DNA from: JAAELZ01 sp965237485
GTDB lineage: Bacteria > Pseudomonadota > Gammaproteobacteria > Arenicellales > Poriferihabitantaceae
Assembly: GCA_965237485.1 (NCBI GenBank)
Contig: CBDEFQ010000009.1
Coordinates: forward strand, 496,001-560,000
Direction of reading: 5' to 3'
Length of the DNA: 64,000 nt
The notes below the pieces were generated by a model, which saw nothing but the letters and a program-made list of their open reading frames with translations, was not told the DNA's origin and did not search any database. Made by a program: the position numbers and the translations under genes. Each line of letters begins with the position of its first letter. Position 1 is the first letter of the stretch. Shown piece by piece: positions 52,724 to 60,718 of this stretch.

Positions 52724-54373
52724 TTACATCATACCCCCCATTCCACCCATGCCGCCGCCCATGCCACCCATATCAGGCATCGCTGGAGCTGCGTCTTGTG
52801 GCGCTTCTGCAACCATCGCTTCTGTTGTGATCAACAGTGCTGCGATAGAGGCTGCATTTTGCAATGCAGTACGTGCCACTTTAGTCGGGTCAAGGATGCC
52901 CATCTCAATCATGTCACCATATTCGCTAGTCGCGCTATTGTAGCCGTAGTTACCCTTGCCTTTTTTAACTTCGTTAAGCACTACAGAGGCTTCGTCACCA
53001 GAATTAGTAACGATTTGACGTAAAGGCTCTTCGATCGAGCGGCGCACAATATTGATGCCGACATCTTGATCAGCGTTGGCACCTTTTACTTTGTCAAGCG
53101 AAGCGATAGCCCGCACAAATGCACTGCCGCCGCCAGGAACCACACCTTCTTCTACCGCTGCGCGAGTAGCGTGAAGCGCGTCTTCAACACGGGCTTTCTT
53201 CTCTTTCATTTCTACTTCAGTCGCCGCGCCAACTTTGATAACGGCTACGCCGCCAGCTAGTTTAGCAACACGCTCTTGCATCTTCTCTTTGTCGTAATCG
53301 GAAGTCGCTTCTTCTATCTGCGCGCGAACCTGGTTTACACGGCCTTGAATTTCTTTAGCTTCACCTGCACCATCAATAATAGTGGTGTTTTCTTTAGTCA
53401 TCTGGACACGCTTGGCACTACCCAAGTCTTCTAAAGTCGCGGTTTCTAGGCTCATACCCACTTCTTCAGAAATTACTTGGCCGCCGGTTAAAATAGCGAT
53501 ATCTTGTAACATAGCTTTACGCCGGTCACCAAAACCAGGTGCTTTAACCGCGGCTACTTTAACGATACCGCGCATGTTGTTCACAACCAGAGTTGCGAGT
53601 GCTTCGCCTTCGACATCTTCAGCCATGACCAATAGTGGACGCCCTGCTTTGGCCACTGCTTCTAAGATCGGCAGTAAATCACGGATGTTTGAGATTTTCT
53701 TATCGAAAATCAATAAGAATGGTTCTTCCATCTCAACAGACATGCTGTCTTGGTTGTTGATGAAGTAAGGAGATAAGTAACCACGGTCGAATTGCATACC
53801 TTCAACGATGTCTAGCTCATTATCAAGGGCTGTACCTTCTTCAACAGTAATAACCCCTTCTTTGCCTACTTTTTCCATTGCTTGAGCAATAATGTTGCCA
53901 ACAGCATTGTCGCCGTTTGCTGATACTGTGCCCACTTGCGCTACTTCGTTGTGGTCAGTACAAGGGCGCGAAAGCTTAACTAGGCTATCAGTCACAACAC
54001 GAACCGCTTGGTCGACACCGCGCTTAAGGTCCATTGGGTTCATGCCTGCTGCCACAGCCTTCATGCCTTCACGAACCATCGCTTGCGCTAGAACGGTTGC
54101 AGTGGTTGTGCCATCACCGGCGATATCAGAAGTTTTTGAAGCCACTTCTTTAACCATCTGTGCACCCATATTCTCAAACTTGTTTTCAAGCTCGATTTCT
54201 TTCGCTACAGACACTCCATCTTTGGTGATGGTCGGTGCGCCGAAAGACTTATCTAATACTACATTACGGCCTTTTGGGCCTAGTGTTATTTTAACCGCGT
54301 CGGCTAAAATGTTAACACCTGCTAGCATGCGTTGGCGTGCGTTTTCGCCAAACTTTACTTCTTTTGATGCCAT
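52724..54373 (-). CDS. groEL: Chaperonin GroEL
   Basis: 549-residue 60-kDa chaperonin subunit. ATP-binding LGPKGRNVVLDK and DGTTTATVLAQAMV (with catalytic Asp), and the C-terminal GGM repeats ending GGMGGMM are all present. Apical-domain hydrophobic residues are in the usual YLSPYFINNQ segment. It follows groES by 47 nt and ends with a strong terminator. The operon is controlled by a CIRCE operator upstream of groES. Confidence 0.98.
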   Translation of the reverse strand: MASKEVKFGENARQRMLAGVNILADAVKITLGPKGRNVVLDKSFGAPTITKDGVSVAKEIELENKFENMGAQMVKEVASKTSDIAGDGTTTATVLAQAMVREGMKAVAAGMNPMDLKRGVDQAVRVVTDSLVKLSRPCTDHNEVAQVGTVSANGDNAVGNIIAQAMEKVGKEGVITVEEGTALDNELDIVEGMQFDRGYLSPYFINNQDSMSVEMEEPFLLIFDKKISNIRDLLPILEAVAKAGRPLLVMAEDVEGEALATLVVNNMRGIVKVAAVKAPGFGDRRKAMLQDIAILTGGQVISEEVGMSLETATLEDLGSAKRVQMTKENTTIIDGAGEAKEIQGRVNQVRAQIEEATSDYDKEKMQERVAKLAGGVAVIKVGAATEVEMKEKKARVEDALHATRAAVEEGVVPGGGSAFVRAIASLDKVKGANADQDVGINIVRRSIEEPLRQIVTNSGDEASVVLNEVKKGKGNYGYNSATSEYGDMIEMGILDPTKVARTALQNAASIAALLITTEAMVAEAPQDAAPAMPDMGGMGGGMGGMGGMM

Positions 54374-54420
54374 TGAGTTTTCCTCTTAATCTTTAAATTG
54401 TTTAGTGTAATAGGGCTAAA

Positions 54421-54711
54421 TTAGCCTTCGATAACAGCCATGATGTCGTCTTCGCGCATCACTAGAACAGTTAAACCTTCAACGGTTACTTCTGTGCCAG
54501 AAAATTTGCCAAACAACACGAGGTCACCGACTTTTACGTCAAGTGGACGAACGTCGCCATTTTCAGCGATTTTGCCGTTGCCAGCAGCAACGACTTTGCC
54601 TTGAACCGGCTTTTCAGTTGCAGAATCAGGTAATACGATGCCGCCAGCTGAAGTGCGTTCTTCTTCTACGCGTTCAACAACGACTCGGTCATGAAGAGGA
54701 CGAATGTTCAT
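54421..54711 (-). CDS. groES: Co-chaperonin GroES
   Basis: 96-residue heptameric lid of GroEL. MNIRPLHDRVVVERVEEERTSAGGIVLPD is the standard start (shortened here: RPLHDRVVVERVE, TSAGGIVLPD), including the mobile loop. KVGDLVLFGKFSGTEV and the end MREDDIMAVIEG are typical. First gene of groESL; preceded by a promoter and a CIRCE operator within 165 bp. Confidence 0.98.
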   Translation of the reverse strand: MNIRPLHDRVVVERVEEERTSAGGIVLPDSATEKPVQGKVVAAGNGKIAENGDVRPLDVKVGDLVLFGKFSGTEVTVEGLTVLVMREDDIMAVIEG

Positions 54712-54820
54712 TCTCTTGGTCTCCTAAGGTTAGTTAATAAATTGTTGGTTAAATGAGTTTAAATCCATCCGACGTTGTCGGTCTTACATCTGGTTAAAAT
54801 CACATCGTTTAGAGCAAAAA

Positions 54821-54847
54821 TTAGCACTCTTGCTCAACGAGTGCTAA
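54821..54847. promoter_or_regulatory. CIRCE operator (HrcA site) upstream of groESL
   Basis: Perfect TTAGCACTC-N9-GAGTGCTAA, the canonical CIRCE sequence, 110 bp upstream of the groES start. It overlaps the last base of the -10 box, so HrcA would repress by blocking RNA polymerase. It predicts an hrcA gene elsewhere in this genome. Confidence 0.95.
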
Positions 54848-54874
54848 TCATAGGGATTGAAGTTTGAAATACAA
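54847..54874 (-). promoter_or_regulatory. Sigma-70-like promoter of groESL
   Basis: On the minus strand, -35 TTGTAT (54874-54869), 16-nt spacer, -10 TATGAT (54852-54847), immediately before CIRCE. Start of transcription would fall inside the CIRCE repeat, the usual arrangement. Confidence 0.7.
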
Positions 54875-54933
54875 CAGCTAAATTGTAAAAAAGTGCTGTT
54901 TTTGTAATTAATTGCGCTGTTTAAAGCGTAAAG

Positions 54934-55374
54934 CTAATCGTCTACCTCTTTGTGATCGATGTCGATGATTGTTGGTCGGTTACCATCGTCTGGTCCTCGA
55001 TTTTGGTTAAAGCCTTGCGACATCATCGGGTTGCGCTTGGCAATACGAGTTATGATCAAACGACGCAGAGGGGGCGTAAGTAATACAAAACCAAAAGCGT
55101 CGGTGAAAAACCCAGGTGTTAGTAGTAGTGCACCTGCTACCACCAATGCGACCCCTTCCATCACCTCAACCGCGGGTAGTTTGGCGTGTGCTAGCCGCGA
55201 CTGCGCGCGCATTAAGGTCGAAAAGCCTTGTACCCGCACCAGTGCTACACCGATGACGGCGGTTAGAACAATAATGGCAATGGTAGTAAAAGCACCTATC
55301 TGGTTGCCAATCTGAATCAGCAAATATATTTCAATGATCGGGACAATTATAAATAGTAGTAGTAAAAAAGCCAT
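54934..55374 (-). CDS. fxsA: FxsA-family membrane protein
   Basis: 146-residue cytoplasmic-membrane protein with three or four TM helices (LLLLFIIVPIIEIYLLIQIG, TTIAIIVLTAVIGVALVRVQG, ALVVAGALLLTPGFFTDAFGF in parts). PGFFTDAFGFVLLTPPLRR is a hallmark of the family (E. coli FxsA/YtfZ-type). FxsA overproduction relieves phage F exclusion in E. coli; its normal role is unknown. The proximity to groESL is conserved in many Gammaproteobacteria. Confidence 0.93.
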   Translation of the reverse strand: MAFLLLLFIIVPIIEIYLLIQIGNQIGAFTTIAIIVLTAVIGVALVRVQGFSTLMRAQSRLAHAKLPAVEVMEGVALVVAGALLLTPGFFTDAFGFVLLTPPLRRLIITRIAKRNPMMSQGFNQNRGPDDGNRPTIIDIDHKEVDD

Positions 55375-55565
55375 TCTGGGCAGGGGGGTTTTATCGCGTT
55401 AACGGTACAATATAATGCTTTTTATACTAATTACCATAAGTTATTACTCCGCCGGGATAGCCAAACATTAATATTCAAGAACTTGATCAAGATGTTAAGG
55501 TCTACACAGAGGATAGAATTAGTATGCCATGTAGGCATCATGGCCCTTTCACATAGTTACCGAGT

Positions 55566-57851
55566 ATGCAATTGAGACAATATCTTACTCCTGTTCATTT
55601 TTGGCTAGCAGCGATACTGAGTCTTTTAGTTACGACAAATGTCACAGCACAAGATGAAGAGTTATTAGCCCCAGAAGAAGCATTTGCTTTTAGTGCACAG
55701 CTAAATGGCAATGTGATTGATGCAAAGTGGCTAATTGCTGACGGTTATTATATGTACGCTGATAAGTTTAGTTTTTCCGTTGAGGACTCACAGGCCGCGC
55801 TAGAGGCTTTTAGTTGGCCCAAGGGTAAAAGTAAGAATGACCCCTTGTTTGGTGAAGTAGAAATATACGAAGACAAGGTACAAGTCCAATTACCGCTTAG
55901 TAGTGCCGTACAGCAGATCACCCTTAATGTGCGTGGGCAAGGTTGTAATGAACCAGTGGGAGTATGTTACCCCCCTATTGGCCACTCATTGCAATTGGTT
56001 GCGGGTATTGCGGCAACTGGCATTTTGGATAATCCTGCTGGTCTCGATATAGGAGCTGGCAATGAGGGGTCAAGCTTGGACTCCGAACTTGGCAGTTTAA
56101 GTGAGTTGCGTGATTTGTTGGGTGCGCAAGCGGCCGAGAGCGAATTCCTGCCAGTAGAACAGGCCTTTGATTTATTGGTGACGCCAGAAAGTGAGAACCA
56201 ATTACTTGGCAATTTTTATATCACCGACGGTTACTATCTTTACCAAGACAAAATAAAATTTAGTGTTGCAGGGATGCCTGCAGCCGAGTTGCAATTTCCC
56301 GCTGGTAAAACCAAACAAGATGATTATTTTGGTGAAGTAGTTGTGCACCAAAAAGACTTCGCCTTACCCATTTTGTTGGCCAATGCAAAAGGGGGGAAGT
56401 TGACGATTGACGCGGAGTACCAAGGCTGTGCTGAGCAGGGTATTTGTTATCCGCCGGTTCAAAAATCCTTTACTTTGTCAATGCCATCGCTGATACAAAG
56501 TGTACAGGCTTCGCACTCATCAGACAATATTTCTGCAAACACCGATTCAACCGCTCCTCCTGTTGCCTCGAAGTCAATTTGGTTGCTATTGTTAGGCGCG
56601 TTTGTTGCAGGCATTGGTTTGACGTTCACGCCTTGTGTTTTGCCATTGATACCCATCTTATCCAGCGTAATTGCCGGTCAAGGCGAGCAACTTTCAAAAG
56701 CTAAAGCGGCCTGGCTGGCGGTTATTTATGTATTAGGCACAGCCGTTACTTACGCCCTGATTGGCGCTTTTGCGGGTGCCACTGGGGATCAATTACAGGC
56801 CTATTTTCAAAATGCTTGGGCAATTGGGGTGATGGCAGCAATCGTTGTTTTGATGGCGCTCTCGATGTTTGGCTTGTTTGAAATACAAATGCCCTCCTTT
56901 ATTCAATCGCGCATGCAAGAAAAGTCACAAAGCATTAAGGGTGGTTCTACGCCTACGGCGTTTGTTCTCGGTTTACTCTCAGCGTTGATAGTAGGTGCTT
57001 GTGTTTCACCTATATTAATTTCATTCTTGGGGATAGCCATTGCCAAAGGTTCGGCGAGTTTGGGTGCGATCACTATGTTTGCTATGGCCTTGGGCATGGG
57101 TATACCCTTAGTGTTGCTTGCTTTGGGCGCAGGCCACTGGCTTCCTAAAGCGGGCAAGTGGATGGACAGCGTAAAATACGCTTTCGGGGTGATGTTACTT
57201 GGCGTTGCGATTTACCTGCTTGGTGCTTTGCCACAGGTGCCAGTGTTACTGTTGTGGGCGGCTTTGTTTATTGTCGTAGCTATCTATTGCGGCGCAACGC
57301 AGAGTTTAGCTGAAGGGGCTGGTGGTTGGTTTAAGCTCGTCAAGGGCTTGGGCACATTATTATTGATTTGGGGCGCGTTGGCACTGGTGGGTGGGCTTTA
57401 TGGTCAGCGAGATATTCTTAAACCATTACCGAAAAATTTATTCTCAGCACAAAGCATAGAAACGTTAAATTCAGATGCCTCGGTAGGTCACTATTTCAAA
57501 CGCGTAAATAACGAATCAGAGCTAGATGCACAATTAGCCCTTGCCCAATCACAGGGTAAGTTTGTGCTTATAGACTATTACGCTGATTGGTGTGTCGACT
57601 GCCTGCGTATGGAAAAAACCACCTTTGCGGATGTCAGAGTGCGCAAAGAGTTGGATGCCCGGTTCATCGCACTCCAGGTCGATGTGACGGACCCCAATGA
57701 TGCAGACAAAAAAGTGCTAAAACAACGTTACGGCGTGTATGGTCCTCCCGCGATGTTGTTTATTAACCCGCAAGGTGAGCAACTTAAGGATAAGAGCTTT
57801 TACGGCTACAAGGATGCTGAAGCGTTTTTGTCGTATATCAATGTGCTTTAA
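55566..57851 (+). CDS. dsbD: Protein-disulfide reductase DsbD with duplicated N-terminal domain
   Basis: 761 residues, about 200 longer than E. coli DsbD. After a signal peptide come two DsbD-alpha domains in tandem: about 31-150 with GCNEPVGVCYPP, and about 197-310 with GCAEQGICYPP, each keeping its redox Cys pair. The DsbD-beta TM domain (about 335-620, eight helices) has FTPCVLPLIPI and GACVSPILI Cys residues. The C-terminal thioredoxin-like gamma domain has YYADWCVDCLRM. It passes electrons from cytoplasmic thioredoxin to periplasmic partners. It is followed by a GNAT and a TlpA-like gene on the same strand. Confidence 0.95.
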   Translation: MQLRQYLTPVHFWLAAILSLLVTTNVTAQDEELLAPEEAFAFSAQLNGNVIDAKWLIADGYYMYADKFSFSVEDSQAALEAFSWPKGKSKNDPLFGEVEIYEDKVQVQLPLSSAVQQITLNVRGQGCNEPVGVCYPPIGHSLQLVAGIAATGILDNPAGLDIGAGNEGSSLDSELGSLSELRDLLGAQAAESEFLPVEQAFDLLVTPESENQLLGNFYITDGYYLYQDKIKFSVAGMPAAELQFPAGKTKQDDYFGEVVVHQKDFALPILLANAKGGKLTIDAEYQGCAEQGICYPPVQKSFTLSMPSLIQSVQASHSSDNISANTDSTAPPVASKSIWLLLLGAFVAGIGLTFTPCVLPLIPILSSVIAGQGEQLSKAKAAWLAVIYVLGTAVTYALIGAFAGATGDQLQAYFQNAWAIGVMAAIVVLMALSMFGLFEIQMPSFIQSRMQEKSQSIKGGSTPTAFVLGLLSALIVGACVSPILISFLGIAIAKGSASLGAITMFAMALGMGIPLVLLALGAGHWLPKAGKWMDSVKYAFGVMLLGVAIYLLGALPQVPVLLLWAALFIVVAIYCGATQSLAEGAGGWFKLVKGLGTLLLIWGALALVGGLYGQRDILKPLPKNLFSAQSIETLNSDASVGHYFKRVNNESELDAQLALAQSQGKFVLIDYYADWCVDCLRMEKTTFADVRVRKELDARFIALQVDVTDPNDADKKVLKQRYGVYGPPAMLFINPQGEQLKDKSFYGYKDAEAFLSYINVL

Positions 57852-57866
57852 AATACGGTATACGCG

Positions 57867-58337
57867 GTGATCGAAGTACAAGCCATCTCGCCGCTACGCG
57901 ATGACGTGCGTGCTCTTGTGGCCGAGCTAGATCACTATATGGCACAAATGTATCCATCCGAAAGCAACCATTTTGATCCGGTGGAAACTTTAGTTCACCC
58001 CAGTGTGTACTTTGTAGGCTTATTCGACGGAGAGACTTTATGCGCAATTGGCGCAGTTAAAGCGATGAATGATGATGGAATATATGCTGAAGTAAAAAGA
58101 GTTTATGTCACCCCAAATTACCGTGGGAATGGTTTAGCAAAAGCCATGATGGAAGCACTGGAAGATTATTTGGTGAAAACGGGTATATACACCGTTCGCT
58201 TAGAAACTGGCATTTACCAGCCTGAGGCGGTTGGCTTATATGAAAAACTCGGTTATCAAAAACGTGGTCAATACGGAGCCTATGACCCTGATCCCTTAAG
58301 TGTATTTATGGAAAAACAGTTGCTCGCTAAAACCTAA
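57867..58337 (+). CDS. GNAT-family N-acetyltransferase
   Basis: 156 residues from a GTG start 15 nt after dsbD. The acetyl-CoA motif A is VKRVYVTPNYRGNGLAKAMMEALE (core RGNGLAKAM); a motif-B-like ETGIYQPEAVGLYEKLGYQKRG follows (core AVGLYEKLGY). Substrate unknown. Its stop overlaps the next ATG by 1 nt (TAATG), so dsbD-GNAT-TlpA form one transcript. Confidence 0.88.
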   Translation: MIEVQAISPLRDDVRALVAELDHYMAQMYPSESNHFDPVETLVHPSVYFVGLFDGETLCAIGAVKAMNDDGIYAEVKRVYVTPNYRGNGLAKAMMEALEDYLVKTGIYTVRLETGIYQPEAVGLYEKLGYQKRGQYGAYDPDPLSVFMEKQLLAKT

Positions 58338-58882
58338 TGCCAAAAGTGCTCAAGCTAACCTTTATTTATGTACTTATTGGCGCTGGTGGATTACTCGCCG
58401 GGTGGTTTTTTGCGCAGCACTTCGGTACTAAGTCTACCGCTGCGGTAAAAATAGATGCCGATCATTCGCAAACATTACCCGACTTACTTTGGCAAGATTT
58501 AGACGGTAAATCACTTAATTTGCGACAGTATCTTGGCAAAATATTGATAGTAAACCACTGGGCACCGTGGTGTGAGCCGTGCCGTGAAGAGATACCCTTA
58601 TTTATGGATATCCAATCTGCAAGAGCACAAGAGGGCATACAATTTATAGGTATCGCCCATGATTCTCCCGGCAATGTGATGCGCTTTGTTGATTCAATGC
58701 CGATTAACTACCCGCAAGTATTAGCGGGTGACGTGCAAGGCGCAGAGTGGATGGCGTCCTTGGGAAACCCCGGTAGTTTGCCGTTTACGGCTATTTATGA
58801 CCGTGATGGGAAGTTGATCGGTAAAAAACTAGGCTTACTTTCAGCAGAGCAATTGGAAGAGATAATCTCGCCCGTAATGTAG
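58337..58882 (+). CDS. TlpA-like membrane-anchored thioredoxin
   Basis: 181 residues. An N-terminal TM anchor (LTFIYVLIGAGGLLAGWFFA, about 6-25) is followed by a periplasmic TlpA/ResA thioredoxin fold: DLLWQDLDGKSLNLRQYLGK, active site WAPWCEPC (about 74-81), and NPGSLPFTAIYDRDGKLIGKK with the cis-Pro. It is likely kept reduced by the adjacent DsbD and acts in cytochrome c or periplasmic thiol reduction. 12 bp past its stop begins a MITE. Confidence 0.9.
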   Translation: MPKVLKLTFIYVLIGAGGLLAGWFFAQHFGTKSTAAVKIDADHSQTLPDLLWQDLDGKSLNLRQYLGKILIVNHWAPWCEPCREEIPLFMDIQSARAQEGIQFIGIAHDSPGNVMRFVDSMPINYPQVLAGDVQGAEWMASLGNPGSLPFTAIYDRDGKLIGKKLGLLSAEQLEEIISPVM

Positions 58883-59004
58883 CTGTTCTATGATCTTAGA
58901 AAGCTCAATTGAACACAAAAGTCTGCACAACTTCTTAATATGCCTAAGAAAGTCAAAAAAGCGCTCATCACCAATAAGGTGACCTCGCGTTTTCTGACTT
59001 ACTT

Positions 59005-60278
59005 CACTGCTGTCCCGTTAACTTTCACAGCAACGAAAATTGATTAGGATTAAGGTTTGGGTGATGCATCGGGTCCCCTCGCAACAGTGCCATTAAATCA
59101 CGTTTTTCAAACAAATTAAGCTGCAATACCCTCAATATTTGTTGCATCGTTTTGCCCGCCTTCGACTGCAATTTGATGAACATCAGTATTAGGTAAATAC
59201 ATAACGCAATCCATATTTGGGTCAATACTGCGTTCTTGCTGGTGCCGATAAATGACTTCACCTTTAAGTTCTGCTTGATCCACTTGAAGAATAATTCCAC
59301 CTGCCATCTGGCTTTATAAATATCGGCGATAGTTTGAGCACTGAGCTTAAAGTGGTTGGTTAAAAACACATAATGCTTGCCTGTAGTGGCATCGCGATAA
59401 CCAATACGGCGTAATCGAATCGAACACTCCTTTGCTGCTTTGACCCCCGTGAATTCAATCGTTTGATCACTGCTAAGTCCCGTTCCCTTGCGTACACTAT
59501 GTCGCTTGATAAGGCGGTATGCAGCATTCTTCTTTAATCGTGTGACAAAGTATATTCCCTTGTCATTCAATTGCTTATACCAAGCATAGTCGTTGTATCC
59601 ACGGTCAATAACTACAATGCTGCCTTTCGGGAAAGCTACTTTCCTGCCTGCAGTAACATCAGCACATTTACCCTCGGTGATATTAACAAACTCAGGTAAG
59701 TAACCATCATGATTCAGGCCTACATGCAGTTTGATTGCCCCTTTAGTTGATCGAAAGTCTGCCCATGGGAAAACCGATAAGCACAGATCAATGGTAGATG
59801 AGTCCAGCGAATACAGGGGATTCTTGAAACGAAAGTTATGCCCTGGCGTTTTGCTCTGACAGCGCTTGAGTAATTGAGAGAATAGCGCTTCATAAAGGCT
59901 CGAAGGCTTGTTCTCATTGATGCGTGAAAGATTGGACCGCGTTAACACGGCACTACCAAGATGATACAAGCGGTGTGATTGAGTGCTGACATTATCAACA
60001 ATATCACGCAAGCTATGACGGCCAGTCAATTGAGCTATAGTCAGGCTCACGAACTGTGACCAACGAGACGCTCTGCGGAATGAACGCCCCGAATGATGTT
60101 GAATTGCGAGTGCCTCGAATTCATGTCTCGGAACAATTTTGAGTATTTGATTTAGAACGGTATTACAATGTGACATGGTCTGATTTTCCTATTTGATTCA
60201 ACGGGTTATCGCTAAACGTATTTTATCAAATTGAGAGAAAATCAGGCCTGTTTCTTTAGTGTTAACGGGACAGCAGTG
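59005..60278 (-). mobile_element. IS4-family element copy 3 (intact), inside the MITE
   Basis: 1274 bp, ends CACTGCTGTCCCGTTAAC, flanked by the 9-bp duplication GACTTACTT (58996-59004, 60279-60287). Orientation is opposite to copies 1 and 2. Confidence 0.95.
59025..60176 (-). CDS. IS4-family transposase (copy 3)
   Basis: 383 residues, uninterrupted, with the DDE residues and the YREK motif described for copy 2. It is the likeliest source of active transposase in this window together with copy 2. Inverted repeats formed by copies 2 and 3 could mediate inversion of 46.1-59.0 kb. Confidence 0.95.
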   Translation of the reverse strand: MSHCNTVLNQILKIVPRHEFEALAIQHHSGRSFRRASRWSQFVSLTIAQLTGRHSLRDIVDNVSTQSHRLYHLGSAVLTRSNLSRINENKPSSLYEALFSQLLKRCQSKTPGHNFRFKNPLYSLDSSTIDLCLSVFPWADFRSTKGAIKLHVGLNHDGYLPEFVNITEGKCADVTAGRKVAFPKGSIVVIDRGYNDYAWYKQLNDKGIYFVTRLKKNAAYRLIKRHSVRKGTGLSSDQTIEFTGVKAAKECSIRLRRIGYRDATTGKHYVFLTNHFKLSAQTIADIYKARWQVELFFKWIKQNLKVKSFIGTSKNAVLTQIWIALCIYLILMFIKLQSKAGKTMQQILRVLQLNLFEKRDLMALLRGDPMHHPNLNPNQFSLL

Positions 60279-60439
60279 GACTTACTTATTCATATCAATT
60301 AGTTGCACATCTTTTTTGCGTTCAACTGAGTTTTCTAGGATGATGAACCAAATTAGTTTGGATTATTTTACAAACGCCATTGCAAGTATAGCCATCGTTA
60401 TAACTTGGCTCTTCACTCAGCGAGACCGCAGCGGAACTA

Positions 60440-60575
60440 CTACGCTTGAAAATACGTCGTTAAAGCTTCACTCAAAATGCGGGGCCACATAGTGGTAAAT
60501 AAACATAAGCAGTGCTTTTTGCCTAGTCTTTGCTACGCTCGCTACGTTATGCACAGGGCATCTCAGCATTAGTTA
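60440..60575. repeat. Dispersed intergenic repeat, copy 2
   Basis: Shares the ordered blocks CGCTTGAAAATA, GTCGTTAAA, CTCAAAAT, GGGCC, CATAG, AAATAAA, CGCTACGT and ATGCA with 26960-27071, same orientation. It lies in the 379-bp gap 60340-60718 between the MITE and the next transposon. Nothing else in that gap is recognisable. Confidence 0.6.
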
Positions 60576-60718
60576 CGATCTACTTATGGCAAAGGCAAAA
60601 ACCTAACAACGCCTCACCAATTATAGGCGCAGAAGAGCTGCAAGCGAAGGAGCTGAGCGTATTCAGCGCGGCAAATTCAATTTTTAAGGCCTAATGCTTG
60701 TAATTAATTGCAGCAATT

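Larger units (their letters stand above)
58895..60339. mobile_element. Palindromic MITE, copy 2, split by IS4 copy 3
   Basis: Removing the IS4 and its 9-bp duplication leaves 162 bp. Left end CTTAGAAAGCTCAATTGAAC (58895) and right end, reversed, CCTAGAAAACTCAGTTGAAC (60339) are inverted repeats. The centre ATCACCAATAAGGTGA is the same as in copy 1. It is flanked by a 5-bp duplication ATGAT (58890-58894, 60340-60344). Confidence 0.85.

Noticed and set aside
60259..60492. 77-codon plus-strand frame
   Set aside because: It crosses the IS4 end, the MITE arm and the dispersed repeat; composition and context show it is not a gene.
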